Notes under the pieces: generated by a model
Seen by the model: only the letters and a program-made list of their open reading frames with translations
Told to the model about the DNA's origin: nothing
Database searches by the model: none
Program-made: the position numbers and the translations under genes
Shown: positions 34,991 to 46,400 of the stretch, in pieces
Numbering within the stretch: position 1 is the stretch's first letter
How the letters are laid out: the number at the start of each line of letters is the position of its first letter
Source of the DNA: Amoebophrya sp. A120
Taxonomy: Eukaryota > Sar > Dinophyceae > Syndiniales > Amoebophryaceae
Length of the DNA stretch: 64,000 nucleotides
Assembly (NCBI GenBank): GCA_905178155.1
Contig: CAJINV010000004.1
Location: forward strand, 1,998,391-2,062,390
Reading direction: 5' to 3'

Positions 34991-35552
34991 CTTGTGTATG
35001 GAACAGAAGAAAAATGATCCCGACGCGTTGAGTTTTGGTTATCTTCTTCTTCATGCCCCTTGTTCGCACAGCTATTATCTGCGGCGCAGCAGAAGTACCA
35101 CCTCTGTTCAACGATTTCTATTAACAGCATGACGTCAAGCTTGGTCGCTCGTTGCTGCAAAAAAATTCTACTTTCATCCTCTTGTTGTACTAACTCATGC
35201 TTTGATGCCACTTGTGCTTGTCCACCTAGCAAAGGCAAAGTCGGGACGCGGCTCGTGGGTGCAAGAAAAGTAGGTGTCGTGGTACAAGAAGTGGTGAAAT
35301 GGGACTCATCCAGTCCAACGGTCGTCGTGCATTTTCTTTCATCTCGCATACCATTGACAGTCGCGTTTTCCACTTCCGTGAGCAGCAAATTGTTTTCCGC
35401 GTCGTGCGCGCCCATTGCCATTTTCCTCGGGTGCAGCAGCAACGAGACACGCAGAGATCGTTCCGAGAACCGCAAAAATCTTGCACCTCGCTACCGTCCG
35501 TAGTTGCAGCGGCGTGATTCTATCTATTGACTCCGAGGACTGCTGGTCATTT
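34991..35552. other. Upstream of the ArfGAP zinc-finger exon
   Basis: A 177-codon minus-strand frame (34942-35475, starting near KMAMGAHDAENNLLLTEVEN) may include the ArfGAP first exon or a 5' leader, but its frame differs from the zinc-finger exon and the join was not resolved. Confidence 0.4.
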
Positions 35553-35570
35553 CTACTGCACTTTGATGTT
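35504..35570. repeat. Direct duplication, copy 1
   Basis: 50 bp beginning TTGCAGCGGCGTGATTCTAT recur identically at 36581; similarity continues about 15 bp after a small indel. Confidence 0.9.
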
Positions 35571-35909
35571 CATTGTCTTTCCCCAGCTATATAAATCGCC
35601 GCGGCGTGGACAAATTTCTTTAGGATTTCGTCGCAAGCCTCCCCTATAGTGATCAGGCGACATGTATCTTCGTGTACCGAATACCCTCCGACCTAATGAA
35701 TGAATATATGTACCAAATACCTCCCGAGAGTCAGAACAAGCGAGCAGGCGCTCTTGGCCTTGATTAGGCATACCCGCAAACGTTTTAAGAATGCACGCAA
35801 TCCCAAAGTCGGCCACTACCGCAAGAGTTTTCCCCTCAGCGAGCTTCTTGTACAAGATGTTTTCGGGCTTGATGTCTCGGCTGCACCGGGACGCAGGGTC
35901 GGGGAGCAT
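35553..35909 (-). pseudogene. Protein kinase C-lobe fragment
   Basis: The frame contains CSRDIKPENILY (catalytic loop with Ser in place of the usual His of HRD), VVADFGIACIL (DFG metal-binding motif), RRVFGTRRYMSPD (activation-segment end, like GTxxYMSPE) and GDLYSWGKTMNIKVQ before the stop. That spans subdomains VIB to about IX. The N-lobe and the rest of the C-lobe are absent nearby and the stop lies inside a duplicated sequence. An acceptor-like CACATCCAG just upstream allows an unseen 5' exon. It is probably a truncated or decaying kinase gene; an active form would need the missing parts. Confidence 0.65.
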
Positions 35910-37466
35910 ACTGGATGTGGAAACGCGAAGTTTCTATACATCGGGTCAAAAAAACAGCCCTAAGCTACAACCTTGAAACCCCAGCATCGACCCTATCTGC
36001 GCCAGTCACGTTGCAGGGGCGTGCGGACTACTGGAGAAGATGTGGCGTCGCATTACTGAAATGGAGAAGATCCACTGTAGCTGCGCTGGCCACGGTGCAT
36101 GGAGATGCGGATTACTGGAAGGAGAAAGATGCATCTTCGCCCAGGAGAGGTGGCTAGATGGAAGGAGAGAGGTGGCGAAACACATTTTACACGAAGAAAG
36201 ACAAAAAGCCTGCTTGATGGTGCCAGTTTTTTAAAGAAGGAGAAGGTGAAAGGGGGACTCAAGGAAAGCGATCAAAGAACCTGTAAGACATACGAACGGA
36301 AGTCCACGGCGTGCGCACTCCCTGATCTTCTAAAGCTTCCGACGCCAAGCTGAAAAATTGAGATCAGGGTGTTGAGCGAATACTTCCGCACTCGATAAAC
36401 GCCCGTCCTCGTTAATCTGCTTTGCTTACTTCGCGCCAGTGTGTGAGTCGCAAAGATCCTCCCGCAGGCATTACTGACACCCAAGGAAAACCACAATCGC
36501 CTGGCTTGCCTAGTGCACTGCATCAACACGGTGCCAGATTTGCTGAGAGACTGGCACAAACTAATTATTTCCCCCATCTATTGCAGCGGCGTGATTCTAT
36601 CTATTGACTCCGAGGACTGCTGGTCATTTCAGCACTTTAATGTTCATGTGCGCGGCTGAATTTGCTACTGAATGCTCGAGCTAATTAGGCAAAAATAAAA
36701 TTAGTATCTTTTAATTAAGAAGTACACATCAAAGCCACCACTCAGAAAAGAAAAGGGGCTGCAACAAATCTCGAAAGTGATTGAAAAAGAAGCCACCCCA
36801 AGATCTTAAATCGTTGGCCGCTGATGAATAAAGACATCCTCAAGAATCTAAACTTCTTTCTGTCGCTCGTAGAATAGTACTTAAGTTGTACTATACGACT
36901 TCAACAATTCATCGTCACATATTTCGGATATGGAATTTTCATTTCAAGAAGAGGAGAGAACCGTCCACCTGGATAGTTTTCGCTTCTCATTTTGATGCAC
37001 TCAAAAGATTGTCCGACGCTGTGGACCTCGGCAGGTTCTTGAGAACATCATGACGGTGAATATTAAAGGACTCCCAGGTCGCTCTCGATTTTTTCCAGAT
37101 CTTACCTTTGAATTTTTTAACAGGTGTCCGGGGACAAGGAGTATAATATATTGCCACTTGCCCTTGCGATAAGTCATCTACAATCATTTACGCACCCCGA
37201 CCTGTGAGGCTGATGAGGGACTCACAGAAAACATTTTGCAAAAGAATATGGACATATTTTGTACCGAAGTGCTGTTCCAGCTTTGAGTGCAGTTTGTGAT
37301 GCGAAACCAAGGGCAAGGCCTAGTAGGTATAATAAAAAGTCGGTGCGTAAAATTCCAAAAAATGCCGTACTTTAACAAACTATTTTTCAACATCGACATC
37401 TTTGGTTTGAGTCATAAATTATTGTCCACATAGCGATTATACCGATATTCGTGTGTCATCAAATCT
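35910..37466. other. Intergenic stretch, AT-rich after 36600
   Basis: It contains the second copy of the 50-bp duplication and short local repeats near 36060-36130 (GGAGATGCGGATTACTGGA-like). No gene is supported. Confidence 0.5.
36581..36646. repeat. Direct duplication, copy 2
   Basis: Same orientation as the copy at 35504, 1,077 bp away. Confidence 0.9.
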
Positions 37467-40400
37467 TCAAGAGTCGTACTTGTCCGCAAGTGCCTCAAGC
37501 TGATCGCTCCGGTTTGAGGCACCCGCAAGTTCAGCTTTTTTTTTCCGGTTCCGTCGCAGTTCGTCCGCACTCTCCGCTGCAGCCTGCGCCTGCCGCAGCG
37601 CAAACGCGGGGAGATACCCCTTGCGCACCGCTTCGAGGAGCCGATCGAACAGCAAGCGGTCTAGCTCCGCGGCAGAAACGGGGGCGAGATTCAGGTATTA
37701 CAGTGAAAAATGCCCCCAGCCCGGAATTTGCAAAAGTTTCTCATGTAAAGTTTCCAAATGAAAGCTTTTTGTCTTGCATGAAAGGACTACGAGCCTCTCC
37801 GACCCAGAATCTAGGTGCGCAAGGCATCTTTTGCATAACAGATCCGGCTAGTGTTGGTCTCCTTTGCAACACAGATCTGAGCTATTCGACATGAAAAATT
37901 TGTGATGCTGATATATGCAAGACGGGGAATGTTTCTATTGGAAATTGCAATACAAATGCCTTCGAGTTCTGGGGTGGGGGCATTTTTCATTGTAATATCA
38001 GGTATTGAAAGTACTCGACCCAGGACTCCAGACCGCCGCCGCCCTCGCGAAATTTCTTGAAAAACTCCGTCAAGCGATTATCCTATGAAAAAACGTCGGC
38101 GCCCCATAGTCGAGATGGCAGATCTGCTAGACAAACCAATCAGCTTTGACTGTCGCGCATGACAAGTTTGGCACCGTAGCGATATACTGTTTAGCTAGTT
38201 AAGCAGCATCACAGATCTCGTATATCATGCTGATTGGAGCATCACACACTCCAAAACACCACTAGAAAATACTTATCACGGGGCTCCGCATGAGAAACAT
38301 TTCGTTTCCAGCATGCAGATTTGCATTACAACTAAGGGGTGGGGACGATTTTACTTGGGATAGCGATTAACGACGGCTCTGTCGGGTTTTCCCTTCGTGG
38401 CGTTGTACTGTTGCAGTCGGAGCTTGTATGGTGGGAAAAGTGTTTCACGGTAAAAAGGATTTCGCTTTTGCAAGTTGTGCATTACAAATCACAAATGGCA
38501 AATAAAACTTGCCATGCGTACTTCCTAAGTGAAAACACGGTGTTGCATGTGTAGCAAGACAAATGCGTCTGTGTTGCTGCATTCTATGCATCACAAGTTT
38601 ACAGCGAAACAGTTTTTTCTTGCGATAGCTTTGGGAAGGACGAAAACCCGGTCCTTTCCATTGCGGTCCCGGCAAGGTGGATCCCCGCAGCGCCGGCGGT
38701 CCGCTGCGCGGCGGCGGCGGCCAACACCGCCTCTTGACTGGTCTCTCGTCGAAACACCACATTGCGGAGGAACCAGACATTGAAGACCAAAAGCCGAACA
38801 TCGTATTTAAAAATGTCCCCACCCCAGAGTTAAAAATGGTTGTCATGCGGAGCCCCACGAGAAGCATTTTCCAGTTGTGTTTTGGAATTTTCCATGCTCC
38901 AATTAGCATGATATACTAGATCTGTGATGCTGCTCAGATAGCTCAAACAGCACTACGCTACGAGTCGAAATTTGTCATGCAAAACAGCCAAACCTTGTGG
39001 ATTTGTCTACCCGAATCCCCGTCTTGACTATGGGGTGGGGACGTTTTTACATAGGATACCGAATGCTGACGATGGATGCCAGGAACGTCTTTTCGAGGCG
39101 AAACGGCTCGGAGCAGCTGCTAGTGGCGAGCTTCGGGTACGGTCCCAGCGTCCAGCCCGCGTTTCGGTCCAGCGTTTATCAACTGCAACTCTGTCTGGGT
39201 CTGGAATAAACTTGTGATGCGGAACGCTGAAGATTAGATTTGGAAGGAACACTACATTTGTGGGTGCAGACAAGCATGACAAGTTTTGAGAACGGCTGCT
39301 CACTTGTGCGAGCAAACTGCTACTCCGCTTGTGCATGAACCAATGTATTTTTGCCGGTCATGCAATACAGATGCGAGACGTGCATTCCACCAATGCAAGA
39401 CGAGCATTGCACGTTCAACCTTTCCAGAGGACCCAGACATATTTGCAATGGATAGCGTCTCCCGCAGCACAATCGCGGCCACGTCGTCCCAGGAGTACTT
39501 TTCGCTAACGGACAGCAAGTATGGATTGCAAAAATGTCTGGATCTGGAAGATTGCAACTTGTCACGCTAAATCCGAATAATGCAAAAATCTGTGTTGCAT
39601 GAGTGCCACAAGCTGTCCACTTTCGACCAAGTTGGGAGGGAGTTTCTCATGCAGGATAGGCATGGCAGAGACCTCGCAGAATCTGTCATGCTAGGTCCCG
39701 CATTCCAGACCTCCTGGGTCAAGGGTCATGGAAAACCTCCTGCATGACAAGTTTACACCCCTCCAGACCCAGGCATATTTGCATTTGATAGCAAGCACAG
39801 AAACTCGCCAAGATTCGGCACAAATTTCTTGGTCCGAAACTCCTCGCCCTGCACAAAGCTGGTCAGTTTGTTCTCGATTTTTCGCTGCAGGCTCGGGAAC
39901 TTCGCCAGCACCGAGAGAAACAGATGGTGGAAGCCGATGTAGCCCTCGAGTGCTTTCTCCGAGTGATGCAGTTCGCCCTTCAGCAGAAACACCACCTGCG
40001 AGTTCATCAGCTTTGGCAGCACGTCCAGCGCATACTCGAAATCGCCCTCGGTTAGCGTAGGTCGACTTTGCGGCACGACGGGACAAACAGGATGATCGGG
40101 CTCTACTTTATTTCGGTCGTGTTCTTCTTCTCGATCCCGGAGCATCTCTGCCGTTGCGTCGCCGCCAGTAGAATTCTTTTCCGTCGTCTCTGTTGCAGCA
40201 GCAGACGCAGCGCGCTTGGCCAGAGCTATAGCCTTCGCCTCTTCCTTCTGCTTTTTCCACTCGTCCAAAGAGCAAATCTTGCCCCCGCCCCGCACCGCCT
40301 CGCGCATCTGCGCGCCCGCGTGGAAGGCCTTGCTGCCCTGTTGCGTCCCGTAGGACCGCGTTTTCGCGGCGACGTCACTGTTACCGAGCTGCTGGAACAG

Positions 40401-43400
40401 GTCGGCGAGATACTTGATGGCGCGCTCGAAGTGCTCTGCATCCACTGCGGCCGGCATCCAGAAGGCGATGCGGTCGTTCCACACGCTCGTGCGGACCCCG
40501 AAGTCGTAGAAGCCCTCCTTGCTGATCAGGTCGAAGCTGCAGTGAAAGGCCAGCCGGTCGCTGTTCGCGGCTTCCGGGCGGATCTCCAGCCCCACCCCGA
40601 GCACGGCCTGCTTGTAGCACAGCCCGGTCACAAAGCACGCCTGCGCGTCGTAGTGTTTGGTCTCGATGGTGAACAACGTTTTCCGCAGCGCCGCCACGTC
40701 CACAACCGAGCGGTGCGGGTACCGGCTCCGCTCTTCCTCGAGCCGCTGGAGGCATTCCCGGTGCCATTTCTGCCGGGCCTGCATCTCCTCCTTATGAAGA
40801 GAAAAAAGTTTGTCAGCATTACAAATTTTTTTAGCATCACAACTTCTCCTTGTATTGCAGAAACACTAGGGAAATCCCTTATGAAGTGTGGCTGTGATGC
40901 ATTTCTACGCATGACAGACAATTTTGTATTGCAAAAATGTCCATGAGTGATCGTGACGAGCTTTTTTCTTTTGATACTCCTCGATCTTTTTGTAGTACAA
41001 GACTCCGGCCTCCAGCGCCTCCCGCTCCTCTTTCGGCATTTTGCGCCGGTGTTCGCTCTATCAAGTGCAAATATGTCTGGGTCTGGAAGGATGCCAGATT
41101 TGTCGTGCAGGTTTCCCATGACCGATGACGTCTGGAATGCAGCACCTAGCATGACAAATTCTGTGAGACCTCAATCATGCCTATCCTGCATGAGAGACTC
41201 CTTCTCAACTTGGTAAAAAAGGCCGGCTGTTGGTAAACCTGCGATACAGATTTTTATGCATGATTCAGATTTAGCATGACAAGGCGCAACCTTCCAGACC
41301 CAGACATATTTGCAATTCGTACGCTCTCCAAGTGCTGCTGCAGCTTCTTCTCCAGTGCCGCTTTCTTCGCCTTTTCCTCCTTCGTAAAGTCGAATTGGAA
41401 CGCGCGGTAGTCCAGCAATTTGGCATCCTCTTCGGCCGACAAAACGTGCGGGTAGCAGGACGCCGCCTGCTTCAGCCACTGGCTGCTATGCATTGCAAAC
41501 ATGTTGTCTAGGTCTGGAAGATTGGTCATGCGTGCCTGACATGACTCGGAAATCTTCTGTCACGCGTAGATGCAAAAAGATCGTCTTGTCTGTAATGCAA
41601 AAGCGCAGTCTGCTATGCGGAATACGCAGCAACACTAGCAGCTTGAAAGCTTATCACGCTTGCTGGCCAAGGTTTATTTTTACAGTGTGCCCGTTATTCT
41701 CTGGCTTGCATCACAAGTTTCCAGACCCAGACATATTTGCGTTTGATAGCTGTGCTTCAGCTGCAGCTGTTTGTCCGAAACGCAGCACGCGGCATCGTAG
41801 TCGAAGTGCTGAGCAGCAGTCGTGGGGGAATAATTGTGATAAGTGCAACTCGTGCTGGTGCCAGGATGTAGTTGCACAAATCGAGTGGCATCTTGTTCGT
41901 CCTTTCTACAAGTACCTGGGACGACTTTTTTCTCAGCAGGCGGATGATCTTCGTGGTCTGCACTTCTTGTTCTTTCCTCTAGTTCTAATTGGCAAGTTTG
42001 TCCGTGGACCGCTGGATTTACCATTTCGGGACCAGTCTGCAAATGTTCTCGCTTCGGCTTCTCGACCAAAATGAAACTTTCGTCCTTTTTCTCGCAAGAG
42101 GTCGGCGTGACAAGCGTCGACATCTGAGTCTGTGCAAAACTCTCGCGTTTGATTTCCGGTTCTTTTTTCGACGGAACTGGAGCGCGCAGCGGCCGGACCA
42201 TGTATTCCCAGCGGGCTTTCCGCATGCTGGTAGAGTGCTGGTCGAGGGACAGGTCCAGCTTGAACGGACGATGCTTTATTTTTGCAGTTTTTTCACTCGC
42301 GTCGCAAGACGTAGCTGTCGCAGTGCCACTCGCGGTCGTCGTCGTCCAGTGTACCACCCACACGGAGACGCGGTCGCCGACGCAGAACCGCGCGGTCTTC
42401 CGGTCCGTCCAGAGACTGTGCCTGGCCGAGGTCGAAGCCCCCCAATAGTGCGACTCAGAAGAGCAGTCGTCGGTTATCGTGAGGAAAAATCCCCCCTCCC
42501 CATATTGAAAAGGTATGTAGTTCCCGAAAATTTGTGTTGCTGATTTGAGGTCACAAATCACGTCTGTCTTGCAAGAAGACAAGTGCAGGGGCTCTCGCGC
42601 CCTTATGGAAGCGATTTGGCATGCTGTCGGGCCTAAAGGGGGGCCGTTTGCCATGCTGAGCAACTAGACCCAATTGCCCCCACCTAGCCTGGGGATCTGG
42701 CCGCAATGCCTTTCTGCAACACAAATCTGATTTGTGTATCCAAATCCAGCATCAGAAATTTCTTTTCGATATGGGGAGGGGGGATGTTTCCTTTTGATAT
42801 CGGTCAACACTACATTCCCGGCGGTTTCTCCGTACTCGTACTTCCGCACCAGACCGACGATGGTGTCGCTGACCGCGACAAAAATCCCGAGCGTTTTCTC
42901 CTTCCGGACATCCATCACGATCCCCTCGAGGCGCTGGCCGGGCTGGAACATGTCTGCTTTGGGGCAGCACAAAGTTCCGCCGTCATTTCTGATTTCTCCG
43001 GCAAAAGTGGGCAGGAGCGAGAAAGTCAACATCAGTTTCTGTTGCGCAGCAGACTCCTCTGGTAGTTGTTCTGCAGGTGAACTTCTACAACTCTTTGCGG
43101 GGTGCTCGTTATGTTCTCGTTCCTGCACGAGGACCATCGGGCTCTTTATTCCATCGACATTCATCGCAGAAGCTCTTTTCAATTTCATCTTCCCTGCCGA
43201 GGTACTACAACTATCGGAACAAAGTCTGACCTGTTTCACATACAGTGGAAAGTCGTCAAACAAAAAGTCGGGATCGCCGTCGAGCACCGACTTTAGCCGC
43301 GGCCCGAGGGCCGTCCCTCCTGCTCGGTTGCGGTATTCCGCCATGACCGTTTTGCACCGCCAGATTTGCTTCAACGGGTTCGGAAGTCCGATCGTGGTGG

Positions 43401-46400
43401 TGACAGTAGAAGTACTACTCCTACTTTCTTCAAAATCCGCTGCGTCCTCTCCCCTTGCGCTTCTTCTGCTCTGCACTCGAGCATGTTCCTTCTCCTTTTC
43501 GGCGAAGAAAAGCTTCATCCATGGCGCGAAGGGGAGCAACCCCTCAATCTTCGATTTTGTACTTTTGGTCGTGCTTCTTCTTCCAAATAATCCGCGAGAG
43601 CAGTGCGTCGAGTTTTCATCTTCCTCGCGTTCCGGTCGTTCTCCAGGTTTTTCTTGAGCGCTCTCATCTTCCAGCCTGAAGAAACAGCCAAAATCGCAGA
43701 CGTTACGCAGCTTGGAATCAAAAAGCGGCACGTTGTGCACGCGAAGCTCGTCGAGAAAATGGCGATGCAATTTAACCTGCTGAGATAGGCATAAGTGTTC
43801 TACTTGCGCGGCCAGAGGAATCTTCTGCAGCCAGGAAACAGCCGGTCTCTCACTACTGTTCCGCAACGTCGCGCTCGACGAAGTTGCGCTGAGACTGACC
43901 AGATCCCCGTCGCCAAGGCTCCACACGTCGAAGTCCGCGTGTTGGAGCAGCAAACCAGTTGGCGGAGCAGTAGAATCTTCTTCTGCGCTCGAAGCGGCTT
44001 CATCTACTTCGATTACATTTTCCGCTACTTCTGGATCATGATCACCAGATGCGTTAGAAACCGTTTCACCGTTATTTCGTCGTCTTCTCCCCGCAGGAGA
44101 AGCAGCGACTTGTCCTCCGCCTGCACTAGTGAATAAAGCGCAGTTCTGCATCTTTTTGCCATCAGATACATCTGCGCGACCAGGTGTTGAAGAAGATTTT
44201 TTATCATTTAAAACCGCAAACGATTCCTCCGACGACAGTTCTTCCAGCAGGCGGCTGGCGCCCCAGCTGGAGAGGGACCGCGCGTCGCTGACCAGGACGA
44301 AACTGCTCTTCTCCGTGCGCAAATCGGATAGAGAAATAACGTCTTCCGAAATTACAGAAAAGGAAGAATCTCGGGAGGAAAGAACCGCTGATCGTTTGTT
44401 CCGTTCAGAAGTACCGGCTTTGTGCGAGGTAGCAGGAGCGGCGTCGTGAAAACAAGAAGCATCTGTATCCTCCTCGACGACTCGCATCAGCACCGTCCCC
44501 GTGTCCTTCTTCAAATTGTACGACTTTGCCACCGTCGGCACTGTAGTGGCACCACCACTTCTGCCGTCCACCCCGGAGGCGTAGTTCCTGCGCTGATTAT
44601 TTCCCCCGAAGACGACGTCCTGCTGCCTGGTACCTGCCCGGCCGGTGGTGCAAGCTGGTGGCAATTCCCAGGCCGGCCGCATGCCTGTCTCGCAATAGTT
44701 CTCGACCAGCGCGACGCGGCTGAGCGGCACGTTCTTCAACAAAACACACTGGAGCAGCGGTAGTTCATCTTGCGGGCTTCTGGATAACATCTTCATTGTT
44801 CCCTGACGATTGATGGCACGGCTACCAGCATTCGATTGGCTCATCACGTCCGGCAAGGGCTTCACCGGGTGGCTGCGCCCACACGCACTGGTGACAGCGT
44901 GGTTGTAGTCGGGCTGTGCATGCTTCCCGTGCACAAGATGCGCGTACTTCACGACGACTGCGTTTTCATCTTCTTCCAGGCCTATTCCGGCTTCTTCTAG
45001 TGGCTCGAGCGGAGCAGGAGCGTCGTCACAGACTTGATTCGCGACCTTTTCATCGGTTGGGACTCCTTCTATATGACCAGTTCTTCGTTCTTTATTCCCC
45101 TGTATACATTCGCAAAAGTATCGCTTTAGCAGTAGAGATGCCATCAAAAAAAAATACTTAATTCCGATCATACTTAGTAGTTGCAATGCAATGCATTTTG
45201 CATGATGGCGATTACTAGCTACGCGATACTTCATAGAGGATATCTTGGCCGAGACCGCGAAACACGTGACCCGGGACGTAGTCCACGCAAAAACTTGCGT
45301 TCTTTTTCCCCGCAGTTTTGTGGTTCCCCGTGTGACCACCAACTGCCCCTTTCTTCTTGTACAAACGACTGGCGGTCGTGGCCATGATTTTGTCGTACAA
45401 AACGTCTCCGTACAAGGCTTTTACAGCTGCTTTCTCATTGTCGTCCAGCACCGCAGTGGCGGTCCGCCTCCCGTGTTGACTTGCATTCTTCGCGACGTCT
45501 TCCGTCCAGCTTAGCATGGTTTGGTTTTTCGGCGCGAACGCGCTTTGAAGCGCCGCGCTTGTTGCCGGTGTTGCCCTGCTGCTCACATTCCCCGCGGCGG
45601 TGGTGGCAGGAGAAGTGCTCCCCGCAGCTACCGCGGAGATATTATTGCTCGACGTCCCAGAAGGAGTAGTTTTGGTTGAATCTTTTGTATTCAAATCACG
45701 AACTCCATCCTGATCAGCATCATCCTTCTCCACGAAAAAGTAACAATCGCAGCAAAGTTCATCCGGCTTGACGCGCCCCACGATCGCAAACTTGACGAAA
45801 GCGCCGCGCAGCTCCAAGTAGGACGCGGAAGCAGAACGACCTCCGTGTCGGTCCGGTCGGATGTGATTTTTGCTTCTCACCAGCACGCCGTCCCTCCTCC
45901 GCACAAAGTCCTGGTACTTCTGGGCAGCTGAGGCTGACACAGCCCCCCCTGCGATCATTGTGCTACCAGATAAGGAAAGTAGACCGTCGGCATTTTTTTC
46001 CTTCTCCTCTTCCTTCTTTGACAGCATGACGTGCTTTCCCTGGATGCAGTCGAAGAGATTCTGCGTTTTTTCCTTGGAAAATCCGAAATTGAAAATGTCC
46101 AGGTTCTCGTTGATATTCATCCGGCTGCGGTAGGACACATCAGGGACGCCGAAAAACCGCAGAGACACCAGATCTCCAGTCTGCAGCACTCCGGGCACGC
46201 GGGTCGGGATAGACAGGGTTTTTTTGATCGCTCTGCCTGTTCCCTCGCCGGGGGCAGAATGAAGATCCTCCTCGTCGCAATTGTCGAAAAACAGGTTCGG
46301 GTCATCGTCGCAGAGAGCGGCGGGAGCACGAGCATCCTCTACTGCCAGTGCATTGCGGTCTTTGTCACATTCATCCGTGCTGTCTTTGTTCGGACCACGG

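Noticed and set aside
42734-43657. 307-codon plus-strand frame
   Set aside because: Antisense to the S1-like segment of the giant E2 gene, which has family motifs; the plus frame has none.
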